7,613 nt of DNA. Source: Roseomonas sp. Its GTDB lineage: Bacteria > Pseudomonadota > Alphaproteobacteria > Acetobacterales > Acetobacteraceae. Positions 1 to 5,341 of this stretch are shown here, piece after piece. The notes beneath the pieces were generated by a model. It was not told where the DNA came from. It searched no databases and saw nothing but the letters and a program-made list of their open reading frames with translations. Where the stretch lies: assembly GCA_020249415.1 (NCBI GenBank), contig JADCFR010000254.1, positions 1 through 7,613 on the forward strand, written 5' to 3'. The position numbers and the translations under genes are program-made. How positions within the stretch are numbered: position 1 is the stretch's first letter; each line of letters starts with the position of its first letter.

Positions 1-262
1 CCAGCACCGCTTCCAGCAAGGAAGCCTCGCCCGCCGGCGCTTCCTGCGCCACATGGCCCATGCGCGCCCGGGCGGAGAGCCTGATCTCCCCCCCATCCGG
101 CTGCAATTCACCGACAATGGCGCGCAGCAAGGTGGATTTGCCGGCGCCATTGCGGCCAATCAGGCCAATCTTGCGCCCATCATCCACCTGCAGCGCAGCA
201 CCTTCCAATAAGGCGCGCCCGCCAAGGCGAATGGTGAGATCACGGATGGCCAGAACAGTCAT
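1..262 (-). CDS. ABC-F family ATPase, N-terminal part (cut by window edge)
   Basis: The reverse strand reads from an ATG at 262-260 to the window edge, giving 87 residues that begin MTVLAIRDLTIRLGGR. Residues 36-44 are a Walker A motif (GRNGAGKST) and Q73 in VAQEAP fits the Q-loop. The lack of membrane segments and the phrase GELQPDGGEI after Walker A are typical of ABC-F proteins, soluble tandem-ATPase factors that act at the ribosome; the text looks closest to the YheS/Uup type. No Shine-Dalgarno sequence is evident upstream of the ATG, so the start rests on the match to the usual family N-terminus. The second ATPase domain and the inter-domain linker lie outside the window, so the subfamily cannot be fixed. 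The gene diverges from the CRISPR effector gene to its right. Confidence 0.88.
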   Translation of the reverse strand, partial: MTVLAIRDLTIRLGGRALLEGAALQVDDGRKIGLIGRNGAGKSTLLRAIVGELQPDGGEIRLSARARMGHVAQEAPAGEASLLEAVL

Positions 263-296
263 GCGGGCGGGTTGTGGAGGAGCGGGAGGGATGCGT

Positions 297-375
297 CAAA
301 GGGGAGGGCGGGGGCGCTGCCCCCGGAGCCCCCGCCGGGGTAACAGTGTTACCCCGGACCCCGCCTGGACTTTAG
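297..375 (+). repeat. GC-rich palindromic repeat, copy A
   Basis: This imperfect-palindrome element is nearly the same as the reverse complement of 2682-2757. It has two stem-loops: GGGGGC-GCT-GCCCCC at 310-324 and GGGGTAAC-AGT-GTTACCCC at 337-355, separated by a GGAGCCCCCGCC block and followed by CGGACCCCGCC and TTTAG. In copy B the second stem reads AGAC/GTCT where copy A reads TAAC/GTTA, so both arms changed together and pairing was kept. Its job is unknown; a transcription terminator, a REP-like dispersed element or a MITE-like unit are all possible. I recall similar sequences as common between genes in this bacterial group, but could not check that. The right end abuts the antitoxin remnant. 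Confidence 0.8.
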
Positions 376-516
376 CGGGGGATTTGCCGGGGCGGGCTGC
401 GCTAATTGCCATGCCAGCACGCACCGCAGCGCCGCCGCTGCGACTTCATCCCACACGCCTTCTTCTTGCAGAAAGGCGTCAAGGCTGGTCCCGGTGTGTT
501 TGTTTGGCGCTGACAT
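349..516 (-). pseudogene. Remnant of an XRE/HigA-like antitoxin gene, C-terminus lost
   Basis: From an ATG at 516-514 the minus strand encodes about 40 residues (MSAPNKHTGTSLDAFLQEEG, then VWDEVAAAALRCVLAWQLAQ). They match the usual start of a small helix-turn-helix antitoxin family of type II toxin-antitoxin pairs, in which a G(S/T)S-x-D-x-FL-x-EEG motif is followed by a helix ending VLAWQLAQ. Family members are normally about 95-105 residues and carry a DNA-binding HTH after this point. Here the similarity stops at 397, and the frame continues through low-complexity bases into the palindromic repeat, ending at a TAA at 351-349. The HTH is therefore missing and the piece is presumably non-functional. 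No recognisable toxin gene precedes it on the minus strand (517-670). The family assignment is from memory of its sequence pattern. Confidence 0.55.
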
Positions 517-591
517 CAAAGGCGCTTTGCCAAGATTTACTGCGCTCGGCAACAGACCGGCTAGCGATTCTTGGATGTAAGATAAAACCGC

Positions 592-620
592 ATGAAAGCT
601 CGGCCAGAATCGGGTATAGT
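592..620 (+). promoter_or_regulatory. Candidate promoter for the Cas12-like gene and array
   Basis: ATGAAA at 592-597 (4 of 6 to TTGACA) and TATAGT at 615-620 (5 of 6 to TATAAT) are separated by 17 bases. Transcription would start near 627, leaving a leader of about 45 bases before the ATG at 671. The stretch is richer in A and T than its surroundings. No other good promoter pair was seen between here and the array, so effector, putative scaffold RNA and array could share this promoter. Prediction by eye only. Confidence 0.4.
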
Positions 621-670
621 TTACGCATGGATTCGAAACGCGCTCTCAACTCCCGGTTTTGCTGCTGAGC

Positions 671-2365
671 ATGGCAGGTCAGTACCTCACCGCCGTGTTC
701 AAGCTGCGTCCCTCGCGCCGCAAGGCCGCGATCATGGAAAAGCTGCGCGCAAAGGCCGAGGATGTTTTCTGGAATATCCTGGCACAGAAACGCCCCAGGG
801 CGGATGCCGTCGCGGCCGAGGCCGACAAGAAAGCGCGGCGCGAACAATCCCGCGCGCTGGAACAGGAAATCGCCCGCGATGTGATCCGGGATGCCACCAA
901 GGCCCGCCTGAACGAATCCATTGCCCATGGGCTTGGCCGCGATATATCCATGGCCATGGGTTCCTATATCGAACTCCGCGCCGGGGGGCACGAAGCTGAA
1001 TATCCGGCGCGTATCACAACAACAGAAGTGAACCACGCCGCTGCGCTTGATGCGCTGGCCCTGGCCACCACGCGGGAAGAAGAAAACGCCGCGCGGGATG
1101 CGCTGGGGCGCGTGGCGCGCAAACCGGGGCCAAGGCCGCTCACCATCGCCCGCGCGCGGGATGGGCTGATCATTCGCAAAGGCCCGAATGGTGCCCTGGC
1201 GCTGGCGCTGAACATCATGCGCGCCACCGATGAAAAGGCGCGGCCCGCGCAGCTTGCGCCGGGGATGGAAGCGGCCACCGGGGAAGTCTTCAAAGGCGGT
1301 ATTTCCAAAACCAAGATCATCCTGCCGCTGGAATGTTCCCTTTGGCATCAAAACAAATTCCTGTCTGGCAAAACCATCCTCCGTTCCGGGTTATTGCTGC
1401 GCCGGGGCGATGAATGGTTCTATTGCGCGCAATTCGAAATGCCCGAACGCAAGGCGGCACTTTCCGAAGCCCGCCTTGGTGTGGATAGGGGCATCGTCAA
1501 TCCGATTGCGCTGAGTGTAGTGGCCGGAGATGGGCGCATCATACGGGTTTCCGAACCGCTGGGCCAGGAAGTGGGCGCCAGTATTGCGGCGGCGGATCGG
1601 CGGCGGCGCGCGGAACAAAAGCGGCGCGGCGCGACCAGCCACCGGCATGTAGAACGCGTGGACCAGGCGCTGCATCTTTTGGCGAACCGCATTGTGGCGG
1701 AAGCCAAGGCGTATCGCGCGCAAGTTGTGGTGGAAAAGCTGGATGGCTTGAAACGCACCATCACGGAAGCCCGGCCCAAAGGCGCGCGGCGTGGCGGTTG
1801 GCGGCGGCATTTGAAAAAGGCGCAGCTTGGCAAGTTGGAAGCGCTACTCGGCTATAAGCTGAAACTGGCGGGGCTGCCTGCGCCAAGGGATGTTGTGGCG
1901 GGCGGCACCAGCCAGACCTGCCCGGCCTGCGCGGTGCGGGATGCGAAAAACCGGCCAAGCCAGGAAAGTTTTTGTTGCATCGCCTGCGGTTTTTCGGCGC
2001 ATGCCGATAGCGTGGGTGCGGTGAATATCGCCCGCCGCGGCGTGGCGATGATAGGAATTACGAAGGGCGATAAACTCGCGCCTCGTGAACAGGACATGGT
2101 TGCGCGGCTTCGGCTGCGTGACGATGGCGGTCTTGGGCCGTTGGCGGCGCATGCTGCTGGCGGGTTCGTTGCTGACCGCGCTTCTACGGCCAAGGGCGTA
2201 TCATCCCCGCAAGGGGGGTTACCCGGCCTGGAGCAGAAAACCACCCATGGCGACCAAAACGCCCGCAAGGGCGTACTCGCAGCGCGGGGCGCCACATTTT
2301 TCAGAGGTCAAAACGGGAAAAAACCATTGCGTAGCAAGGGCGTTACACATGATCCCCCGGAGTGA
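671..2365 (+). CDS. Compact TnpB/Cas12-type RuvC nuclease, CRISPR effector of a stand-alone type V system
   Basis: A 564-residue protein, probably an RNA-guided DNA-binding nuclease. The N-terminus (MAGQYLTAVFKLRPSRRK) and the charged helical stretch to about residue 200 fit a wedge/REC-like region. Residues 217-260 (ILPLE, then RRGDEWFYCAQFE) match the beta-rich segment before RuvC in TnpB and small Cas12 proteins. RuvC-I is LGVDRG with D272, RuvC-II is VVVEKLDGLKR with E355, and RuvC-III is HADSVGAVNIARRG with D446. A zinc ribbon lies between the last two (C417-P-A-C420 and C436-I-A-C439). The whole catalytic set is present. The ATG at 671 is preferred to an in-frame TTG at 659; neither has a clear ribosome binding site. 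The last ~110 residues, after RuvC-III, look little like a protein domain and overlap RNA-like hairpins. The TGA stop lies inside CRISPR repeat 1. A plain transposon TnpB is the alternative, but the array abutting the stop argues for a Cas12 relative. Subtype is not assigned (Cas12f, m and n are nearest in size). Confidence 0.85.
   Translation: MAGQYLTAVFKLRPSRRKAAIMEKLRAKAEDVFWNILAQKRPRADAVAAEADKKARREQSRALEQEIARDVIRDATKARLNESIAHGLGRDISMAMGSYIELRAGGHEAEYPARITTTEVNHAAALDALALATTREEENAARDALGRVARKPGPRPLTIARARDGLIIRKGPNGALALALNIMRATDEKARPAQLAPGMEAATGEVFKGGISKTKIILPLECSLWHQNKFLSGKTILRSGLLLRRGDEWFYCAQFEMPERKAALSEARLGVDRGIVNPIALSVVAGDGRIIRVSEPLGQEVGASIAAADRRRRAEQKRRGATSHRHVERVDQALHLLANRIVAEAKAYRAQVVVEKLDGLKRTITEARPKGARRGGWRRHLKKAQLGKLEALLGYKLKLAGLPAPRDVVAGGTSQTCPACAVRDAKNRPSQESFCCIACGFSAHADSVGAVNIARRGVAMIGITKGDKLAPREQDMVARLRLRDDGGLGPLAAHAAGGFVADRASTAKGVSSPQGGLPGLEQKTTHGDQNARKGVLAARGATFFRGQNGKKPLRSKGVTHDPPE
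2095..2355 (+). ncRNA. Candidate tracrRNA/omegaRNA-like scaffold overlapping the 3' end of the effector gene
   Basis: Several hairpins with extra-stable RNA loops lie just before the array, on the array's strand. At 2099-2122 ten pairs (three of them G-U) close a cUUCGg tetraloop. At 2205-2216 CCCC/GGGG closes a GCAA loop. At 2259-2274 ACGCCC/GGGCGT closes a second GCAA loop. A weaker TTGC/GCAA stem with a GTA loop lies at 2327-2337. A segment complementary to the CRISPR repeat sits at 2292-2310. Codons in this stretch include several rare in the rest of the gene (ATA, TTA, GTA, AGA, TCA). In TnpB systems omegaRNA overlaps the 3' end of the gene, and in several small Cas12 systems tracrRNA lies between effector and array; this layout would fit both. 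The ends are approximate. It remains possible that the stretch is only coding. Confidence 0.45.
2292..2310 (+). other. Candidate anti-repeat complementary to the CRISPR repeat
   Basis: The bases CCACA (2292-2296), CAG (2302-2304) and GTCA (2307-2310) can pair with TGTGG (repeat positions 20-24), CTG (13-15) and TGAC (8-11), in the right antiparallel order. Two of the intervening T residues pair with A16 and A17 of the repeat. This gives 14 pairs broken by two small internal loops. Further upstream, CCACCC (2241-2246) could pair with repeat positions 24-29, and GTTGC (2168-2172) with the repeat end GCAAC. Each match is short, so chance cannot be excluded. Confidence 0.35.
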
Positions 2366-2654
2366 CGCTGAATTTGTGGGGTGGCCGCAACAGCTCCGCG
2401 CGCTTTGGGATGCTGGCCTGTCCCGGAGTGACGCTGAATTTGTGGGGTGGCCGCAACATCATCCTGTTCATCATCAACTGTTGCTTCCCGGAGTGACGCT
2501 GAATTTGTGGGGTGGCCGCAACCTCCTTCGCGGCGGCGCGCATGGCGCGATACCCGGAGTGACGCTGAATTTGTGGGGTGGCCGCAACTGTCCCGCTTGT
2601 CCCGCTGTCCCGCATCTACCCGCAGTAACCCTGAATTTGTGGGGTGGCCGCACG
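2356..2654 (+). CRISPR. CRISPR array, five 36-nt repeats and four spacers
   Basis: Repeats start at 2356, 2422, 2487, 2553 and 2619. The first four are identical over 36 bases (start CCCGGAGTGACGCTGAATTT, end GTGGGGTGGCCGCAAC). The fifth differs at positions 5, 9, 12, 35 and 36 and is the degenerate terminal copy. Spacers are 2392-2421 (30 nt), 2458-2486 (29), 2523-2552 (30) and 2589-2618 (30), all different in sequence. The decayed last repeat puts the leader end next to the effector gene, so array and effector are read in the same direction. The repeat end GCAAC on this strand resembles the 3' end of the Cas12f1 crRNA repeat. The effector's stop codon (2363-2365) lies within repeat 1, so there is no separate leader. 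No adaptation genes (cas1, cas2, cas4) occur in the window. Frames read through the repeats give a recurrent SDAEFVGWPQ peptide, which is an artefact. Confidence 0.97.
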
Positions 2655-2681
2655 TAAAGCGTTTTATCCATTGAATCACTA

Positions 2682-2757
2682 AACCCCCGGCGGGGTCCGG
2701 GGAGACACTGTCTCCCCGGCGGGGGCTTCGGGGGCAGCGCCCCCGATCCACCCCTCA
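2682..2757 (-). repeat. GC-rich palindromic repeat, copy B (inverted relative to copy A)
   Basis: Read on the minus strand, this copy aligns with 297-375 with few differences. Its stems are GGGGAGAC-ACT-GTCTCCCC at 2698-2716 (plus-strand reading) and GGGGGC-AGC-GCCCCC at 2729-2743. The first stem has the paired substitutions described for copy A. It lies 27 bases after the last CRISPR repeat and could terminate transcription from the array, though no clear T-run follows on the plus strand. Together A and B bracket the effector and array as inverted repeats. Confidence 0.8.
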
Positions 2758-2767
2758 ATACTCCTCC

Positions 2768-2796
2768 TTGACGCCCCACCCCCCAGCGCGTAAATG
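2768..2796 (+). promoter_or_regulatory. Candidate promoter of the tRNA-Leu gene
   Basis: TTGACG at 2768-2773 (5 of 6 to consensus) is followed after 17 bases by TAAATG at 2791-2796 (3 of 6). A GC-rich CGCGCG stretch comes directly after it, as in the discriminators of stable-RNA promoters under growth-rate control. The start would lie near 2803, about 27 bases before the tRNA, and a CGCC-GCAA-GGCG hairpin (2806-2817) would fall in the processed leader. Confidence 0.45.
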
Positions 2797-2829
2797 CGCG
2801 CGTCTCGCCGCAAGGCGCCGGCCCCCTTT

Positions 2830-2916
2830 GCCCAGGTGGCGGAATTGGCAGACGCGCAGGTTTCAGGTACCTGTGGCCGCAAGGCTGTGAAGGTTCGAGT
2901 CCTTTCCTGGGCACCA
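2830..2916 (+). tRNA. tRNA-Leu (anticodon CAG)
   Basis: The 87-base gene folds as a class II tRNA. The acceptor arms are GCCCAGG (2830-2836) and CCTGGGC (2906-2912), with discriminator A and an encoded CCA end (2914-2916). The D arm is GCG...CGC around AATTGGCAGA. The anticodon stem CAGGT/ACCTG encloses the loop TTCAGGT, so the anticodon is CAG, reading CUG codons. A long variable arm (GGCC-GCAA-GGCT) is typical of leucine tRNAs, and the T arm is GAAGG-TTCGAGT-CCTTT. A short T-run (2918-2922) follows but without a separate hairpin, so transcription may continue into the exonuclease gene 29 bases downstream. Confidence 0.96.
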
Positions 2917-2945
2917 GTTTTTCTCTTTGTAAGGCGGCGCGACCA

Positions 2946-3602
2946 ATGGGTTCCACCTTATTCTCCCATGCCGGCGTGACCATCCGGCTTTATCGGAATG
3001 ACCTGCCGGATGGTCTGGATTTAGGCCGTGTGGTCGCGATTGATACGGAAACCATGGGGCTGAACCCGCATCGGGATAGGCTTTGCCTGGTGCAATTATC
3101 CTCGGGCGATGGGTCCGCGCATCTGGTGCAGATCAGCCCGCCATCGCTCGGCGGGCGCGGGGCGGATGCGCCCAATCTCAAGAAGCTTTTGGCTGACCCT
3201 GCCATCACCAAGCTGTTTCACTTCGCGCGGTTTGATGTTGCGGTGCTCTATCATGCGCTGGGCGTCATCACCGCGCCGGTGATTTGCACCAAAATCGCCG
3301 CCAAGCTGGTGCGGACTTTTACCGATAGGCATGGGCTCAAGGATTTGTGCCGGGAATTGCTGGGGGTGGAGATTTCCAAGCAGCAGCAAACCTCAGATTG
3401 GGGGGCGGCGGAACTTTCCCCGGATCAATTGGCTTATGCTGCTTCGGATGTGCTGCATCTCCATGCGCTTTGGGCCAAGCTGGAAGGCTTGTTGAAGCGC
3501 GAAGGCCGGCTGGATTTGGCGGAGGCCTGTTTCCGCTTTCTGCCGGCGCGCGGGCGGCTTGATCTGCTGGGTTATGAGGACCCGGATATCTTTCATCACT
3601 AA
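2946..3602 (+). CDS. RNase D-type 3'-5' exonuclease
   Basis: This 218-residue protein is a single DEDDy exonuclease domain. Visible catalytic residues are D33 and E35 (AIDTETMGL, motif Exo I), D97 (HFARFD, Exo II), and Y164 with D168 (YAASD, Exo III). Such enzymes remove nucleotides from RNA 3' ends using two metal ions; E. coli RNase D trims tRNA precursors. The protein is far shorter than E. coli RNase D (about 375 residues) because it has no HRDC domains, as is common for the short alphaproteobacterial form. A weak AAGG lies 11 bases before the ATG at 2946. A GTG at 2976 would give the start VTIRLYRNDLPDG, which fits the family N-terminus better, so the first ten residues are uncertain. 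It follows the tRNA-Leu gene, and kdsD lies 78 bases downstream. Confidence 0.9.
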   Translation: MGSTLFSHAGVTIRLYRNDLPDGLDLGRVVAIDTETMGLNPHRDRLCLVQLSSGDGSAHLVQISPPSLGGRGADAPNLKKLLADPAITKLFHFARFDVAVLYHALGVITAPVICTKIAAKLVRTFTDRHGLKDLCRELLGVEISKQQQTSDWGAAELSPDQLAYAASDVLHLHALWAKLEGLLKREGRLDLAEACFRFLPARGRLDLLGYEDPDIFHH

Positions 3603-3680
3603 ACGCCTCTGGCATTTTTTTTGCAGGGCCGGCCCCAGAATTTATTGACCCTTGAAGGCCGTCGCCTCATAGAAGGTGAC

Positions 3681-4664
3681 GTGAATGACCTTGCCCATCA
3701 CCCAGACCTGACCGAAGGCCGCCGCGTGCTGGCTTTGGAAGCGGATGCGCTCCGCGCGCTGGCCGATGTTTTGGATGATGGTTTTGTGCGCGCCGTTGGT
3801 TTGCTCGCGGGTGTCACGGGCCGTGTTGTGGTTTCCGGCATGGGGAAATCGGGCCATGTGGCGCGCAAGATTGCCGCGACCATGGCTTCCACCGGCACAC
3901 CCGCCTTGTTTGTGCACCCGGCCGAGGCTTCGCATGGCGATTTGGGGATGATCCTGGCCGGGGATGCGGTGCTGGCCTTGTCCAACTCCGGGGAGACGCC
4001 GGAATTGGCCGATCTGATCGCGCATTCCCGCCGCTTCAGCCTGCCGCTGATTGGCATTGTGGGCCGCGCGGGCAGCACCTTGGCGCGGGCGGCGGATGTG
4101 GCGCTGGTATTGCCGGCTGCGGCTGAGGCCTGCCCGATGGGGCTCGCGCCCACAACCTCCACCACCATGCAATTGGCGCTGGGCGATGCCTTGGCGGTGG
4201 CCTTGCTGACGCGGCGGGGTTTTACCGCTTCGGATTTTCGCGTGTTCCATCCCGGGGGCAAGCTGGGGGCGCGGCTGTCGCGCGTGCGGGATCTGATGCA
4301 TGGCGCGGCGGAATTGCCCTTGGCGCCGCCGGATATGCCGATGGAAGCCGCGATTTTGGCCATGACCGCGCGGCGCTTTGGCTGCCTTGGCGTCGTCGGC
4401 GCGGATGGCGTGCTCGCCGGTGTGATCACGGATGGCGATTTGCGCCGCGCATTGGAAGCCTCGGGCGGGGCTGGTTTGCTCGCGCGCCCGGCCGGTGAGG
4501 TGATGACCAAGAACCCAAGGGCCATCACAGGCGATGTGCTGGCGGCGGAAGCGCTGGGGCTGATGAACAAGCACGCCATCACGGCGCTTTTCGTTGTGGA
4601 TGAAGCGCGCCGGCCGATCGGCATTTTGCATATCCATGATTTGTTGCGCGCGGGTGTGGCGTGA
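3681..4664 (+). CDS. kdsD: Arabinose-5-phosphate isomerase (KdsD/KpsF/GutQ family)
   Basis: It converts ribulose-5-phosphate to arabinose-5-phosphate, the first step towards Kdo, the inner-core sugar of LPS. The protein has a SIS domain (about 30-180) and two C-terminal CBS domains (about 200-327). The SIS core is GMGKSGH with K56, ASTGTP at 69-74, NSGETPE with E108, EACPMGLAPT with E149, and HPGG with H190. These line up with the E. coli KdsD active-site residues K59, E111, E152 and H193 at a constant offset of three. The CBS part contains ITDGDLRR and ends HIHDLLRAGVA. I chose the GTG at 3681 because AGAAGG lies just upstream and the length becomes 327 residues, against 328 in E. coli; the open frame extends back to a TTG at 3621. 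A TTGACC at 3645 with a poor -10 (CATAGA) is a weak promoter possibility. The stop overlaps the lptC start. Confidence 0.93.
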   Translation: MNDLAHHPDLTEGRRVLALEADALRALADVLDDGFVRAVGLLAGVTGRVVVSGMGKSGHVARKIAATMASTGTPALFVHPAEASHGDLGMILAGDAVLALSNSGETPELADLIAHSRRFSLPLIGIVGRAGSTLARAADVALVLPAAAEACPMGLAPTTSTTMQLALGDALAVALLTRRGFTASDFRVFHPGGKLGARLSRVRDLMHGAAELPLAPPDMPMEAAILAMTARRFGCLGVVGADGVLAGVITDGDLRRALEASGGAGLLARPAGEVMTKNPRAITGDVLAAEALGLMNKHAITALFVVDEARRPIGILHIHDLLRAGVA

Positions 4665-5341
4665 AGAACCGCGCGCCTGATGCCACGGTGATAGCAGCGC
4701 CACGCGCGCCACGGCGCATCACGCCGCCGTCGCGCGAACGCTGGTCCCCATCAGCGGCGCAAATGGCGCGCAGGCGGGCGCTCTTGACGCTGCTGAAATG
4801 GTTGGTGCCTGGGGCGGGCCTGGCGCTGCTGCTGATCATTGCGATCTGGCCGGAATTGGAAGGGGCGGAAGAACGCGCACGGGTTTCCTTCCGCCGCGTC
4901 GCGCAAACCACGCCCGAGGCTGTGCGCATTGTCGCCCCCCGCTATCAGGGCGTGGATGAGCAAAGGCGCCCCTTTACCGTCACGGCGTCGGTCGCCACCC
5001 AGGGGCAGAATCAGGACATTGTGGACCTGGCTGCACCTCGGGCTGACCTGCTGATGGCCGATGGATGGGTGCTGCTGGAATCGCGCGAAGGCCGGCTGGA
5101 CAAGGCGCGCAATCACCTTGATCTGCGCGGTGAGGTGACACTCTGGCATGATGGCGGCAATCTGCTGGTGACCGAAGAAGCAGCGATAGAATTGAAGGAG
5201 GGTAACGCTTCCGGTGACAAGCCTGTCGCGGCGCAAGGCCCCTTTGGCACCTTGGTGAGTGAGGGATTCCGCCTTTATGACAAGGGTGCGGTGATCGTCT
5301 TTACCGGCCAATCACGCGCCCTGTTGGAAGGCCGGCAATGA
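4661..5341 (+). CDS. lptC: LptC, inner-membrane anchored LPS export protein
   Basis: LptC is the bitopic partner of the LptB2FG transporter; it receives LPS in the periplasm and passes it to LptA. The 226-residue protein has a basic cytoplasmic N-terminus (1-40), one membrane segment (about 41-63, rich in Leu, Ala and Ile, ending IIAIWPEL) and a periplasmic beta-rich domain with repeating strand patterns such as APRADLLMADGWVLLESREG and GEVTLWHDGGNLLVTEEA. It starts with GTG at 4661, overlapping the kdsD stop as GTGA; the next in-frame ATG (4763) would remove most of the cytoplasmic tail. It is longer than E. coli LptC (191 residues), mainly through the extended N-terminus. LptC is poorly conserved in sequence, so the call leans on both topology and its position between kdsD and lptA. 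Confidence 0.87.
   Translation: MKNRAPDATVIAAPRAPRRITPPSRERWSPSAAQMARRRALLTLLKWLVPGAGLALLLIIAIWPELEGAEERARVSFRRVAQTTPEAVRIVAPRYQGVDEQRRPFTVTASVATQGQNQDIVDLAAPRADLLMADGWVLLESREGRLDKARNHLDLRGEVTLWHDGGNLLVTEEAAIELKEGNASGDKPVAAQGPFGTLVSEGFRLYDKGAVIVFTGQSRALLEGRQ

Noticed and set aside
479..1351. Long minus-strand open frame opposite the Cas12-like gene
   Set aside because: Antisense frame in GC-rich DNA with no recognisable domain; the plus strand has the conserved RuvC and zinc motifs.
2085..2657. Open frames across the array encoding a repeated SDAEFVGWPQ peptide on either strand
   Set aside because: The peptide repeat comes from translating the CRISPR repeats; the 36-base length is a multiple of three but spacers of 29-30 bases shift the frame.
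2897..2945. tRNA-Leu 3' end as an integration site for the CRISPR locus
   Set aside because: Islands at tRNA genes usually lie beyond the 3' end, where housekeeping genes follow here, and no duplicate of the tRNA end was seen near 263-670.
3615..3635. T8 tract next to a GGGCCGGCCC palindrome after the exonuclease gene, possible terminator
   Set aside because: The T-run precedes the palindrome on the plus strand and no hairpin lies upstream of it; reading the minus strand would need a transcript ending there, which is not evident.
3749..3760. 12-base match between spacer 1 and kdsD (GCTCCGCGCGCT), possible self-targeting
   Set aside because: The match stops after 12 of 30 bases and is GC-rich, as expected by chance.
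3642..4712. Minus-strand open frames of about 350 and 300 residues opposite kdsD
   Set aside because: Composition (Arg, His, Gln or Ser, Ala rich) and antisense position mark them as shadows of kdsD.
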